Origin: Tetracladium setigerum
Lineage: Eukaryota; Ascomycota; Leotiomycetes; Helotiales
NCBI GenBank assembly: GCA_031472005.1
Contig: PZJY01000002.1
Span: 3,038,001 to 3,102,000, forward strand
Direction of reading: 5' to 3'
DNA: 64,000 nucleotides
Shown here: piece after piece, positions 24,201 through 36,770 of the stretch
Layout: each line of letters begins with the position of its first letter
Numbering within the stretch: position 1 is the first letter of the stretch
The notes under the pieces: model-generated
The model's input: the letters and a program-made list of their open reading frames with translations, nothing else
Told to the model about the DNA's origin: nothing
The model's database searches: none
Program-made: the position numbers and the translations under genes

Positions 24201-25255
24201 TCCTATCTGGCTGGTGGCAATTGTCACCCAGATCTTGATTGTTGGTTACGAGTTGCAAGTCCAAAAAATTGGTATCAAGGCATCAGTTGCCAGTGGACAA
24301 CCATACTACCCGTATGCCCCGTATTACTGTTTTCTCTTTCACCGGACTAACCATTTCACAGGATATACGAACTTGCCCCATACCGACTAGCGTGTGTGGC
24401 AGGAGGCTCATTTGTTGCTTTTATCTGGACGATATTTCCATATCCTCTGTCTGACCGATCATGGCTCCGACAAGATCTCGGGTCTACATTATATCTTCTT
24501 GCAAACTATTACAGCGTTGTTCACTCAACGGTCCATGCAAGACTCCACGGCACTGAAGGCGACATGACCTCAAAACACTCACCCGGTCGACGACTCGAAA
24601 AGGTTCGACATCAAGTTTTCGCGAAATTACTCATGCTATTACCATCCTTGGAATCCCACGCTGAGTGGCAGAAGTGGGAGTTGACGGTCGGAGGGAAATT
24701 TCCACGAGTGAGCCTCCCAAAAAGTATTTGAACTCTCATAAAATAGAAATGTTGACAAGTGAATAGGAAACTTACGAAACCATCCTACAACGCACAACTA
24801 ACATCCTCCACTATCTCAGTCTCATATCCTTCTCCACGCAAGGCTGGGCTGACGATGACGACGGCACTTCCTCCCCGACCACTCGCAACAAATGGCTCCA
24901 TGACCTCACATCCCTCACTGACAAGATATCCCCAACATCCCACCGAATCACCAGCACACTCTCACTGCTCTCCGCCTCAGTGCGGACAGGCTCCGCACTC
25001 CCACCTTACATCCAGCTTCCCGAACCATATAATCTCAGTCGTAAGCTGGAGGCTCTCGACAAGGGGATTCTAAATGTGAAGAACATCGAGCAGAGAGGTT
25101 ATGCCGTTTATGCAGTTATGCAGGTTGCGTCGACGTTGGTGGCGGATGATTTAGCCAGGTTGGTGAAGGCTGTGGGGGAGTTGGTTGGGGAGACGAATTT
25201 CGAGTTTTCGGTAGTGTTGGAAGGAGAGGGTGGGGGAGTGAGGGGTCAAGTTTGA
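21259..25255 (+). CDS. ArAE_2-type integral membrane protein (aromatic acid exporter superfamily, Bre4-related)
   Basis: Fungal ArAE_2 proteins are large membrane proteins related to bacterial aromatic acid exporters and to the brefeldin A sensitivity protein Bre4; transport substrates are mostly undefined. After a polar N-terminus the first membrane block has APIIAVAFYQ, YLVPIVTVLAIPIMPRAKF, LILNTIGICLGSAVALLGL, VYGIWLFTMIWFGNTLRA and ALLLKAFMSAFAIALGVNLLV. A long cytosolic region follows (VRKTIKAEAAYLQSLES; WNSIMKALHEPFAVAAAA). The second block has RVALATMTIGILAF, RLVWAMIIIAIGMTMTSGQS, GTAVAMVASLVIWYIVDE, FFIKFPRFIPIWLVAIVTQ and VAGGSFVAFIWTIFPYP. This twofold arrangement is characteristic. 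There are several short introns. One base appears missing at the GG pair 21519-21520: KLDWTSLW stops, while KLGLDLPLVMMMFK leads into the first helix. Confidence 0.85.
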
Positions 25256-25554
25256 GGGGGAAGGGGAAGAAGGATTGATGTGTACTTGTTGTTGTGAGAA
25301 TGGGATTTGGAGACAATTGTGAAGTCTTGTCCCAAGGATCGGATTAGATTTCCTGCAAATGTGGACGGGCGTTGGAGACGAGACTTTGTTTAAGCGAGTA
25401 TATCTAATGGGAGGTGAGCTCCGTACTGTACCTAGGTACCTTTTGTGAAGAGAATTGCTGCACCGATGGGGGTTTTCGGCAGGCAGGATTACTTATTTTT
25501 GAAAATGCTACAGTCTATTCCAAGCGAAAGGCTAATTGCGCTTCAAGGTTTCTT

Positions 25555-27109
25555 TTATTCAAAGTCTATTGCAATGTAAGAGTATGCTTCTATATTTACA
25601 ACACAAAATTCAAGTCTACAGCTTATGCTTCCCGAAACTCCCATCCTTTCCTCCCCCTTTCTTCCCCAAAACCCCACTCCCTCCTCCCAAGCCAACCTCA
25701 TCTTCTCCTCCACCTCGCTCTCCGCCCTCCTAACCAAACCATCCTGCAACGTAGTCGCGATCAACGACCCCTCAGCATCCCAAATCCGACTTTCGTGCGT
25801 TCCCCTCCCATACCCACTCCACGGCGTACTCGCCTCCTGGCACCACCATTCTCCCTCTCTCAACAGCAATCCCCCACTATTCACATGAAAGATCACCGAG
25901 TGCGATAGGCTCCCCATCGTACCTATCTCGTCGCCGAAACCGAGAGCATTGCTGATTATGAAGAGCGAGTTCCGGTCGCTGGCGTAGAGGTGTGCGCAGG
26001 CGTGCAAATTTGGGAGAGAGGAAGGAATGGAGCCGATGGGTGTGTAGTAGGATAGTTGGCGGTAGGATGATGGAGGGTTGGAGGGGTTGTTGTAGGCTGT
26101 CATGTCGACTTTGCGGATGATAAGGCCGGGGAAGTCGTTGATTGATAGAGAAGGGTGTTCTTTCATTGCGTGTGTCCACCTGTGGGCAAGGAGCGGGTTG
26201 TCAGTGCTGGTTTGGTGGAAGTGAGGTATTGTCCTGAGGGACTTTTTCCTCTTCTTCTTTGAGTTGAATACCAGAAATTGGACATTTCAGGGATTGATAA
26301 ATTTCTTACCAGGGTGAGTCAACTCTTGGAGCCATACTATGCCCACTGGGATCTTCTTTGAACACCGCTGAATACCTGTCTCGTAATCCAGCATGCGTCT
26401 GATGCTGCGTTGGTGAGGACTCGTCCTTCTTAAACGAGCACATCATAGCAAAACACACTTTCCCAAGGTCTCTCCTGCAGATTTGGCGTCGTATGGGAAA
26501 TAATGAGGACTTGAAGGCTGCCTGACAGTGACGATACGGGTACAATAAGATCGTCCGGATGAGAGAGTGCGGACTTTATAAAAGAGCGGACGGTCTGTTG
26601 AAACAGGCAGGGTGAAATAGCCATGAACATTCTATTGAAATTTTAGCATACGAAGATTTAATATTGAAGTTCACAAAGGATTATCAATGTTTTAAAAGGC
26701 TACCCTTTGTAGAAGGAGGCACCGTATAGTGGTTTATTAGTCACACGTATCTCATCCTATCGGTTTTTTGACTTTTTAATTTTTTAGCTTTTTAATTAAA
26801 TGGAAAAGGTCGAAAAATCGAAACGTCAAAAAAGCGATATAGTGAGACGCGTGTTATTGAGGGGCTATTAGAATCTCCCAGAAAACAGAACCTACTCACG
26901 TGAACGACCATCCCCTCTCCAACTGTCTGAGCAGCTGCCCAGACGCTCTGTGCATGTACATGACCACCATATCCAATTCCACCGCCAGGATTGAATGATG
27001 TGTACTTCCCCATGAAATTCTGAGATGAGCTGTCTTCTGAGGACGACTCGACAGCTTGGAGGGTCATCAATTCAACGAATGACACTAGTCCCGAAGTATC
27101 ATCCGCCAT
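25555..27109 (-). CDS. Acyl-CoA thioesterase, TesB (type II) family
   Basis: TesB enzymes hydrolyse acyl-CoA to free acid and CoA, often in peroxisomes, using a double hot-dog fold. Exon 1 (from 27109) has FNPGGGIGYGGHVHAQSVWAAAQTV, the first hot-dog helix. A long intron of about 260 nt, which contains an inverted A/T repeat, leads to HNVHGYFTLPVS and FYKVRTLSSGRSYCTRIVTV. Then come CFAMMCSFKKDE, a linker, and the C-terminal hot-dog: HACAHLYASDRNSLFIISNA, MGSLSHSVIFHV, WWCQEASTPWSGYGRGTHES and IATTLQDGLVRR. The extended C-terminus has no obvious SKL-type peroxisomal signal. One base seems to be missing near 26462-26464: TLGKCVLL stops, but LGKVCFAMMCSF continues in the next frame. Identification is firm; acyl chain preference is unknown. 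Confidence 0.82.
26761..26836. repeat. A/T-rich imperfect inverted repeat of the GTCGAAAA type inside the thioesterase intron
   Basis: The left arm starts CGGTTTTTTGACTTTTT and the right arm ends GTCAAAAAAGCG, which is nearly its reverse complement, with TTTAATTAAA near the centre. The right arm also contains GGTCGAAAAATCGAAACG, like the longer arrays at 33.1 and 45.1 kb. It lies in the first intron of the thioesterase gene. Confidence 0.7.
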
Positions 27110-27896
27110 GGTGCTGATATTAGGAGGGGAGTTGATATGATGAGAAAGTGTTTGATATGACTCAAGGAACTATTTGAAGCGGTCACAATTGACTACCTTC
27201 AAAAACGTATCGTTGATGACTGGGTATGAGAATAATTTTGAAGTGTTGGAGGAGCGCCATGGACCGAGGTTGATGAAAATGCCAAGATATATTGCCCGTA
27301 TCTGCAATTGCTTGGCCAACTGCTCCTGCTGTAAGTGATAGACGAGGGAAAACGAGCTTTAATATCGCACAACAGGTACATACCTTAGGTACCTTTAGGT
27401 AACCCATACACAAAGGAAAAAATTTGAGAGTAGCTGCTCCGTGGGCGGCCACATAGGTCGTTCGGCTGTCGGATATTTCTAAAAGATTGTTGCTTCACAA
27501 TATAATATTCGCTTCAGCCTTCATGCAAACGATGCATCAATAAGAACGATTCTATTTTATCGGTAGGTTATGTGTTTCTCGAGACGGCGAACGATGGCTA
27601 AAATGTCAATGTTTGATACGTGATTTTTGTTATCTCCAAGGCTTGAAAATGGCGTAGTTGTTGAAAGAGGTATAAGTATGCTCACAAAAGTCCTGGGGTG
27701 CGGTATGTTCAATTTCAATAATGTCCTAATGATTAAAGAGGTATGGAAGAAACACTTTGATAAGAACCAGATGTTTGTTATCATATATATTTGTCCTATT
27801 CAACACTATTGATCTCTAACTAGTTCAAGTAGCTGACCTGTTCTCAGCTGACTATCCAGAAATTCCCAACCGCCTATCGTTCCCAAGATAAACATA
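27110..27896. other. Intergenic: thioesterase promoter and 3' region of the MFS gene
   Basis: About 790 bases between two genes transcribed in the same (minus) direction. It is AT-rich, and the reading frames in it match nothing known. No repeat or RNA gene was seen. Confidence 0.5.
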
Positions 27897-29573
27897 TCAG
27901 TAGGCGTAGAAGTTAACCACCTCACTGTCAGTCGCCCTGATCTTCTTGTTCTCTCTCTTCAACACAAACTTCAAGATCCAAGCAGTCAAGATAACACCGC
28001 CACTGAAAACAATGGAAGCTCCCATGGCAAGTCCATATCTGGGCTTGTCCTGATCCCTCCAAAGGTATGGCGTGTAAACAAAGGAGAGATTGGCGAGAGT
28101 GTTAGCCAGAGCCACAGCGACAGCCTTCTTCTCGTTTGTTTGTCCCAGCGTGGCTGCGACCCAGGCCATACCGATATTATTGACACCGTAAGTTGCACCA
28201 ACGAAAAGGACGATGGCAAAGTATCGAGCTCCCAGGTTCAGAGAGCCCCAAGCGATTGCAAAACCAACGATGGCGATAGCCTTGGAAATGGTGATGTGCC
28301 ATGTTCGCTCGTTGAAACGACCGGATGACCAAGACACAGCAATCGAGATGAAGGTGGCAAGGAGATATGGTGGGCAAGTGAGAACAAGAGAGACGGTAGA
28401 GTTGAATCCAAGTGTCTTGACAACAGATGGGAGGAAATTCTTGAAACCGTTGGCGGACAAGTGCATGTTTTGCATGAGGCCTATGAATGGAATGATTAGA
28501 ACTGTTGAATACTCGCAAGAGCTGGGCAAACTTACAGAACAACCAAGTTCGGTAGTCGAGACAAGCTTCACGAAGACCGACCATTGTTGAGGTTCCTTCT
28601 CTGCGGCCAGTCATATCACGCTCCATTCGGGAATGGGCGAGTTGTCTCTCTTCCTCTGTGAGCCAGCGAGTCTTCAGTGGGCTATCTGGCAACAAGTAGG
28701 CAGCAACAAGAGCAGCGGCAATAGTGACGGCACCCTGGATGATGAAGAGCCATCTCCATCCTTCCAAACCTCTAACACCATCAAGTCCCTCGAAGATGCC
28801 AGCCGAGATAAGACCGGAGAATGAGGATGCCATCATGTTTCCACTGTAAAAAATTGCATAGCGAGTCGCACATTCTTTTCTTGTGTAGAACTGACTGATC
28901 ATGTAGAGAGCACCAGGGTAGAACTGTGAGGGTGGGTTGTTAGCCGAGATGTATACAAATTTCGGGTTTTAGAATTTCGGGTCTTGGCAACTTACAGGAG
29001 CTTCTGTAACACCCAGAATGAATCTAGCGGCCATCATGCCCTTGTAATCTTGAACGAGGTAGGTCAAAGTCGAAACCAGGGCCCAGGCGAGCATGCAAAC
29101 AGACATGAAGATACTCGGCCTGACTCGGTTAAGAATCATGTTGGAGGGCACCTGTCCGGTCAAGTAACCGACGAAGAAGATGGAAACCAAAGTATTGTAT
29201 TGAGTTCCTTTCAACTTAAGATCTTTGTCAAGGTCGTTGAGCTTTCCGTTAATCATGGCGTTTCGGTCGAGGAAGTTAAGGAAGTACATGAACCATAAAA
29301 CTGGCTAATCGAATTTTAGCATTCACTCGCAACGTAGTGAGAAGAGTGCCTGCTTACCATGATGTACCAATCCAATTTCTTCACCAGGGCGATTTCCTTG
29401 GGGTCTGACTTCGCCCATGCTCCGAATTCATCAAGCTCTCGGTGAATGCCATCTTTCTCATCGGCTTCGTTTAGCGAAGGCGCGATTTTGTTGTCAATGT
29501 GTTGAACATCATTCTTCTCATTGATAGTTTGTTGCTCCACCACCTTGTTCTCTGTCTTTAGTGCTTCGGACAT
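27897..29573 (-). CDS. MFS transporter of the anion:cation symporter (Dal5/allantoate permease-like) family
   Basis: This family moves organic anions with protons across the plasma membrane; fungal members include Dal5 (allantoate) and Tna1 (nicotinate), and bacterial ones include hexuronate carriers. After an acidic N-terminus and VKKLDWYIM, the first helix reads LWFMYFLNFLDRNAMINGKL, with the family motif. Next come YNTLVSIFFVGYLTGQVPSN, SVCMLAWALVSTLTYLVQ, AARFILGVTEA, QFYTRKECATRYAIFYSGNM, FIIQGAVTIAAALVAAYLLP, a cytosolic loop (TEEERQLAHSRMERD) and six further helices ending in VILTAWILKFVLKREN. Four exons are visible. The exon 1/exon 2 junction is out of phase by one base at the AAAA run 29297-29300; an added base gives IMFLWFMYFLNF. 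The gene is divergent from the dihydroxyacetone kinase gene. Substrate is unproven; an organic acid such as a uronate would fit the neighbours. Confidence 0.85.
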
Positions 29574-30724
29574 GTTGGCGATGTAGAAATTCCTCTTCGG
29601 CTGTGGAGTGTGAAGTAGACACTGGCACCGATGAAGGAGATGGTGATGGTAGTTCCAATAGAGCTTGCTAGTGGAGGCACCGTTATATATACATTTGACT
29701 CGAAGGTGTCACTCATTCGATGCATGTGCGTTTGAGGTTGTGAGATTGAAGAAAACGCACTGACTACCTGGAGGTTATCCGGTCCACTCAAACTGCGGGG
29801 TACCCCAAGTCTCCCCCATAGCACCCCCATGGGGCGTCTAATCAGGTTATCGTGAGATCAACGTCCCTTCGGGCCCCATCGGGATTTCAAAACTCGCAAA
29901 GGTCAAAGACCGTAAGGAATGCCAAGTATCACATATTACTTGGCGTGTTGCCGGATAAGTATCCATGCCTAGACAAACGCCGCAGGAAGCTTAGTCCTCG
30001 GCCTTGTCAACAACACATGGCCAATCAGTCCAATATACTTGTCAATACAATCCAATCGTTTTCCGAACCCCGCGTTAAGGGCGAGTCAAGATGGAGGCTA
30101 AAACGGGCAGGCCCCCGGATAATCAATAAATAACCCTTGTGGCTTCCTAGGCAGTGGCCCTAGCTTATGTGGTATTGTGTTGAAACCCGACCGTATGATG
30201 CCGGCGGGAATTGGGGACATGGATGGCGGAGTTCATGCATTGGTTTAAATCACCTTTTTGTGGCAAAGAATCCTTTCCACTTGAGCTGTTGCAATGAGCT
30301 ATCATTGGGACCCTCAAGATAATGTTACAGCCGTAAGGGGTACAGAAAGCGTCAACACCTTCCGGATTCTAATCATTGGATTCACGGAAGTTGATACACC
30401 GTCGTTGAACTCCAGTCTCGGGACAATAGACCAGCGGTATTCACATAGAGCAAGATTGCCAATGCTGTAAGACAGTGCAGAACGAACTTCTGTTGAGCTG
30501 ATATCCGGCAAGCAGCAATAGCCGGAAAATGTCAACAAAATGCTGGTGGAGAATGATCCATAATATGCGGAAATGCGGTTTCTATCCAGACCTCTTTTGA
30601 TACTTGGCACAGCTCTCCATCTTTGGAATGTGTTACGCTCTGCATATCAGTATCATCTTGTGCTTGAAATTTTGAAAGTGTCAACCTCAAGCAGCGCTAT
30701 TGAACCCCTCCGATTCGAGTAACC
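29574..30724. promoter_or_regulatory. Divergent promoter of the MFS transporter and dihydroxyacetone kinase genes
   Basis: About 1.15 kb separates two start codons facing away from each other. It holds three copies of the octamer CCGGATAA: at 29951-29958 and 30115-30122 on plus, and 29775-29782 on minus. Further CCGG words occur near 30190 and 30510-30530. A binding site for a Zn2Cys6 regulator is an inference from the CGG core and the clustering. Confidence 0.5.
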
Positions 30725-32833
30725 ATGTCTACCAAACACTTCATCAACGACGCCGAAGCGCTCGTTCTGGACTCGCTTGAGAGTCTGACCGATGCTAATC
30801 CAAATCTCAGGTTTGATAGAAACAATAAAGGTAAGCGCAGGGAGTTTAATTCCTTTAACGCCGAAGGTTGCTGATCTGTGTGGCACAGCCATCTTTCTTT
30901 CTGGTCACAATCCAGATGCTCATGCTGCTCTTATTGCTGGAGGAGGGGCTGGCCATGAGCCTGCACACGCAGCTTTCGTTGGAGAGAATCTCTTGACAGC
31001 TGCTGTTTCGGGCTCCATCTTCGCCTCTCCGAGCGTTCGTCAAATTGTAAACACCATTGCTCGAGTAGGTGGTAAAGCAGGCACCATTCTCAGTACGTCC
31101 TTACTCCTCGAAGAGGCTATAACCCCGCGTATTATAGTGTTACTAACTCCGATGTTGTGATGATATAGTCATCAAGAACTATACAGGAGACGTCTTTCAC
31201 TTCCATCTTGCTGCTGAGAAGGCTCGAGCCAAGTATGGGTTGAGAACTGAGATTGTAGTTGTCGGTGACGATGTTTCCGTCGGAAGAGCGAAAAGTGGCA
31301 AGGTTGGCCGAAGAGGTTTGGCTGGTACCGTCTTTGTGCATAAGATTCTCGGTGCTATGAGTAGAGACGCAGGTGTATCATTTGAACAACTAGTTGCCAT
31401 GGGGCGCTTGGTTGCCTCAAGTCTGGTAACTGTTGGCGTTAGCCATGGCCATGTCTATATCCCGGGCAGAGAGGTCATCAAAGAGCTCGACACGAAGCAA
31501 GATACCATTGAGCTCGGTATGGGTATCCATAACGAGTCTGGTTGCCGGATCCTTAGCCCACAACCAGATCTACCGTCGTTGATAGAAATGATGTTGGATC
31601 AGCTGCTGGATCAACAGGATGCTGACCGCGCCTTTGTTGACATGCAAGATGCAACTGATGTGGTTGCATTGGTGAACAACCTAGGTAGTATATCAGTGCT
31701 TGAGCTAGGGGTATAACAAGGACAGTGGTTTCCTCGCTTAGTATGCCGAAACCTTTCAATCTATGCCGGATAATACTAACAGCTGCATAGAGAAGCGGGG
31801 AATTAGACTGTCCAGGGTTTTGGCCGGAACCTTCATGACAAGCCTTGACGGGCCGGGATTTAGCATTACCCTTTTGAAAGCCACCACCGAGATGATTGGG
31901 TACATCGATGCGCCTACCAATGCTCTCGGTTGGTCCGCGCCAACTTATTCCCCCTCGGCGTGGAGCGACGAAGGATCAAGAGTTGTTCAAGACTTTAACG
32001 AGACAGTCGAGGAAAAGTTTGCAGCCGGAAACGTCAAATGTAAGCAAGCCTTTTTCTTCGTCAAGCAAGTGCTTTCAATTCTTGGCTCTCTGCTTTTAAA
32101 ATTGAGCCTCATGATCTGCATCCCAATCGAGGGATCGAGGAGGAGGCTACAAACGTCGGCATCCAATAATAGCGCTATACAACATACCTGGACATCAATT
32201 GACTCTAATCTCCAATCAATAGTGGATGCCTCGATCTTCAAGGCCAAAGTCGCCCAGGCATGTCGGAACGTCATCGCCAGCGAGCCCGAAATAACACGAT
32301 TCGACACAATTGTAGGCGATGGAGACTGTGGCGAGACACTCGCTAGAGGCGCAACGGCGGTGGAGAAGTTCCTGGACTCCCCAGAACTAAGCGACGACGC
32401 TGTTTCGACATTACTTCATCTAGCAAATGTGATTGAGAACAATATGGATGGAACGTCTGGGGCGATATATGGTATTTACTTTGCTGCCTTGGCCGCAACA
32501 GTTAGAAATCTGCCACCGTCGGTTCAAGCGCTTGATACTGAAGCCTGGGGAAAAGTTGCAAAGGCTGCGCTGACACAGTTGCAACTTGCCACGCCAGCAC
32601 GTCAAGGTGATCGAACGCTTATGGATGCATTGGAGCCTTTTGTTGAAAGTCTTGCTGCTGGTGATGCAATCGAGGAGGCTGTCGCGAAGGCTACGCTGGG
32701 CGTGGAAGCAACAAAGGGAATGACAGCTGCCTTTGGAAGAGCAGTCTATGTCGAAGAATCCGCGTGGAGTGTTGTACCAGATCCTGGCGCGGAGGGTGTT
32801 CTTTGTATACTCAAAGGTCTTGCAAGCGTATAA
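30725..32833 (+). CDS. Dihydroxyacetone kinase (DAK1 + DAK2 domains)
   Basis: It phosphorylates dihydroxyacetone (and often glyceraldehyde) with ATP in the cytosol, feeding glycerol-derived carbon into glycolysis. The K domain has LIAGGGAGHEPAHAAFVG, VSGSIFASPSV, ILIIKNYTGDVFHF and GVSHGHVYIPG, whose histidine should bind substrate covalently. It ends with VALVNNLGSISVLELG and AGTFMTSLDGPGFSITLL. The L domain has ITRFDTIVGDGDCGETL (the Asp-rich Mg-ATP site) and NMDGTSGAIYGIYFAALA. Introns include about 30832-30888, 31091-31167 and 31741-31790 (branch TACTAAC). One base is missing in the G run 31708-31711: adding it gives LELGGITRTVVSSL, as expected. A donor at 32040 and an acceptor at 32222 bound a 183-nt segment without stops, so the linker between domains may be spliced or read through. 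Confidence 0.9.
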
Positions 32834-33818
32834 TTTGCAAATGATAATTTTTGGAAAATAAGGACAAGCATTATCTTCAAAATTCTTTGCAATAGACATA
32901 TTGGCAATTTGTTGAGCTGTGACCACATCTAGGATTATAGCTTGAAGAGATATTATATCTCCACGAGTGCGAGCGTTAGTATTCATGGGAGAGATTGGAG
33001 ATGTTACTGTCCTCAATCATAACGTTCAGCTCGTAATTCCAAAACGGTACTAGGAAATTTCCCGAGATGCTAGATGAAATAGGGCTCCATAGGCCTCACC
33101 CATTTCCGTATTGGCTATACCTCTCTCCAAAAAGTCGAAAGTCGAAAACTTGAAAAGTCTCAAAATCGAAAATTTAAAAATAAAAAAATTTAAAAACTCG
33201 AAAAGTCTTAAAGTCGAAAAAAAAACCCCAAAAAAACGAAAAGCCAAAAAGATAAAAGTCTAAAAGTTGAAAATCAAAAACTGAAAAACAGAGAAGTCGA
33301 AAAGTTGAAAAGTCCAAAAGTCATGACAAACAAGTTCAATATTATTTAGCCCTAAAGTAAAAGATTTTTGAAATTTCTGCCTATTCTAGCACTTAGGAGG
33401 CCTCTCTATAATGTAGCAGTTGAGAAATCCGAGAAATCGATAGTTTGCCTGAAACTTGTAACCGTAGTGATTATTTACATGACTCCCAATTCTATGCACT
33501 TGACGTTATGCCATATCTATAGACGACGAAGATAAGTCAACATTAGTAGCTCTTTTAATCATGTCCAATTGCATGGAAACTAGGCTTCCAATTCCATTGC
33601 CAATGCCAATTATTCTATTTGCATGAGTTTTCGTATCATTTCTGCCCACTGGACAAATTGTGGTCTTTCCTTGGGTTCCCTCCTCGTTATACCTCCTAAA
33701 ACTTGAATGCCTCTTCTTCCTTGGAACAAGTTCAATTCATCCTTGTCATCAAGTAGAAGCGTTTGCATCTTATACTTTGACCATTTTCCGGTTGAAGTAT
33801 TGTTATGGTTTATGTCTG
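32834..33818. other. Intergenic between converging genes, mostly A-rich repeat
   Basis: About 985 bases. The middle third is the A-rich repeat listed at 33121-33325; the rest is AT-rich unique sequence. No gene is visible. Confidence 0.6.
33121..33325. repeat. Degenerate GTCGAAAA tandem array, A-rich
   Basis: About 200 bases of variants of GTCGAAAA and TTGAAAAGTC, spaced 7-10 bases apart, with A tracts on the plus strand. Inside is A9-C4-A7 (33217-33236), a feature also seen at 45452-45478. Related sequence lies at 26.8 kb and, in opposite orientation, at 45.1 kb. Confidence 0.8.
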
Positions 33819-36770
33819 TCAGGGGAGGGGGTGACCACTGAAAGTATCCCATCGAGCTTGGCTTTGGTCACCCACAAACATAAAGTCTAGACCCCCTATT
33901 CCAGCCGTCACCTTCATAGGTTGATTAGTAAATAATTCATGGAGTGTCTTTATCATTACACTTACCAAAGAGTCAAATTCCCCCCAGCTTGTCAGCTCTG
34001 CCATCAAACTAGATGGTGTTGTAGCGCCTGGGCCTTCACCAAACATGGCCCCATCAGAGCTAGAAAACATATCGCCAGTGTGTACATAACCGTTTTGGTC
34101 GGGGCTCATTTGAGTTGGAGGCTGTTGTGGATAGCTTCCTGGTTGCAAAATTAATCCCGCGTTCGAGCCTCTGTGTTGTGTCTGTTGAGCTGGGTATTGC
34201 TGTATTTGTTTCAATGCTTCCAATCGGAGTTCCTCGAGAACAACAGAATATCTCTGATAGAACATGGTTATTAGTATGGTATTTAGAGGAGGTTCATATT
34301 GTAGAGTATATAGTATTTAGAGGCTACGTACCTGGGCAAGATTTTCGTTCTCTGCAATCAACAAAATCTGTCCCTGGCACTTTGCAGCTATTTCGAACCA
34401 TCGGCGATACGTCTCCTGCGAAGAGCGTTTCTGTTGAATTGTGTATACATAGAGTACAACTACTGCACAAAAAGCAAAATAATGGGTAAACTTCAAGCTG
34501 GTTAGTGTACACGATTTTTTTTATCAAAAAAAGGAGGGGTCCTACCCAAAAAGCCCGGAATATCTGGCCTGTCTCTGAGAGCTCGTTTACAATCGCGGCG
34601 ATGCTCGCAGCCGCTTCTAAGCATGCGGCAACGTTGCTCTCATTCAATCCCGCAGAACCCTGATTGTGGGAATTCAAAGAAGCAAAATTGCTCAGAAGAA
34701 AAGGCCGATATACTAGAATAAGAGAATGGTAGTAGGCAAGATTTAGAACATTCCGTTGCCGTTGGTAGAGCGGGATTAATAGTGATGTATCCATGCCATC
34801 AGCATCCAAAAATCGTGCAAGACCTTTTCGCCATTCAAATAATTCCCCACAATATTTTGCGCTCAAAGTGATACGTGTTTCGAGAGAGGGCGATCGTATC
34901 GCGTACAGATCTCGCAGAATGTGATTGAGAATTTTGGATAAGCTGTTGAGGTTGTTAGAAACACCATCAAGAGACTAAGCAGTGACTGACCTATTGTGAG
35001 CTATTGAACCTAACATCGCAGATTGTGACTTTGAGTAGTTGGGAATAATTCTTTGCGAGGTGAGATCCGAGTCATTGACACAGGTGGGTAATTCCTGCTT
35101 CGGTGTAAGCTCCTTTCTTATGCTTATAGTTCCATGTAGGTACCTGATCAATATCATCGTCATGAAACGTTCTTGGGCGCCCTAAAGAAGCACTCAAGTA
35201 ACTATCTAGCCCATATGCGGACCAAAACACCCGTTTCCGGCACTCTAACTCGATCAAATCGACTCCGGTGGAGGTTTCCAAACGTCTTTTGCGATGCATG
35301 CCGAGGGCAAGAATCAAATGAGCTGTGGTTCCGAACAAGCCCCAACAGTGATTGACACGAGATTGTGATAAAAGATAAAAGCATTGGCATAGCCGAGTCT
35401 GTACAATAGTGAGACGTATTTCTCCGGTCTCAGATGAAAGTTGGTGGTCGGCTGCCTGGAAGTATCGAGCACTGTATTCTATTAATTTCAGATTTAATGG
35501 ACTGATCTCCAAAATTTACCTGGTATCATTGCCTTGGGTAGTTGGCATATAATTTTTGGCTTGGGCGAATACCATGAATAGTAAAGCAATTCTCCCTTTG
35601 GCGCCGTCCTTTCGCTTCATGACCCCAAGATTGTCGTAAAATTCTTCCAACCAACTCTCTATGGTCGGTCGATGTAGGAACCTATGGGTTACCATGGCAA
35701 AGTCGAAGTACCTGGCCACTAGAATATCTGCATCTGCCTTGGGGGGCTTTGGCAAAATTAGCGGTGCGTTCTTACAAGACTACTGAAAGTGGTCATGTTC
35801 ACTTAATAGAGAAGTGGCACACTCCTTCTAGCAAGCACGAAGGGAGATCACATGGGGCATGTACGTACCAAAACAAAATACGATGAGTCAAACTCGGGTA
35901 ATGGGGCATCTCCAAATGTAAATATAGATGAAGTCTGTGAAAACGACAATTTCTCGTGCAGTTTTTTCTGCACTCGAATCAAAAAAGATACGCCACTAAA
36001 AAACGATTAACATTCTTCCACGGAAGGTTAGAAAGCGTCAGGCTCAGATCTTGTAAATACCACACAGGAGAATTACACGAGGATTGGTATATGAATATGA
36101 GAAGATGGCGCGAGTAGAACTAAAATCTGTACATACGAAGATGGCCCAACATAGTGACCTTGAAGATCCGTCTGGGATGGATCAGGTGAGTTTCGAGAAG
36201 ATTGAGCCCTTGAGTCCGTACCAAGCCTGTCAATAGATTGCAAATGCAGTTGATTTCTTTCTGTCGATATTGGAAGTTGTATCGTTCCATTGGGTTGCTG
36301 ACCCGGAGCACCGTTGTTTGTAGGCATACTTGCTTCCAAGTAATGACCCGAGGATTGATCCAATCCAAATGTACCAGTCAACTCGCTTGGAGACTCAGAC
36401 TCGGTACTGTTTCGTATCAACCCAAGATCAAGGGAATTTTGAGGCAAGTTAGATTCATCGGGTAGCACAACTGGAAGTCTCCCTCTGGTGTAGAGTGCGG
36501 TAAAGTCACAACTAAGTCCGGCCCGGGTACAGAGCACGCAAGGCTGCCTTCCTGAGCAGCGAGTCTTTTTCCTGTGCCAATATCAGTATGGAAATCAACG
36601 AAGCAGGTAATCGAACGATTCGCATACTGTTTACACCGGTCACACGCGCGGGAAACGCGCTTCCTCTCCTTCTCATCCTGCTTCTGGCGTTTGGCTGGAG
36701 GGCCAGAGTTTGGCTCGTGGCCGGATGGCGGAGACATGTGCGATTGCGTCTCAATCTGATTATCCGACAT
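33819..36770 (-). CDS. Zn2Cys6 transcription factor with fungal-specific regulatory domain
   Basis: A predicted nuclear regulator. The zinc cluster is split by an intron and reads CDRCKQKKTRCSGRQPC then VLCTRAGLSCDF, spacing C-x2-C-x6-C-x5-C-x2-C-x6-C. The N-terminal KRQKQDEKERKRVSR could be a nuclear signal. The fungal transcription factor domain follows: ADILVARYFDFAMVTHRFLH, IALLFMVFAQAKNY, YFQAADHQLSSETG, TIVQTRLCQCFYLLSQSR, then HLILALGMHRKRRL, ELECRKRVFWSAYGLDSYLS and LGRPRTFHDDDID. The C-terminal half has HSLILVYRPFLLSNFA, CLEAAASIAAIVNELSETG, and a Gln/Pro-rich tail. At least eight introns are seen and the frame is unbroken. Start at 36770 is the first ATG before the cluster. It sits beside the aldo/keto reductase and aldolase pair and has CCGGATAA about 95 bases upstream, so local regulation is plausible. 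I cannot name an orthologue. Confidence 0.85.

Noticed and set aside
33819..36770. Naming the Zn2Cys6 protein as the galacturonate regulator GaaR
   Set aside because: Position beside the reductase/aldolase pair is suggestive, but nothing in the sequence lets me assign it to that orthologous group.
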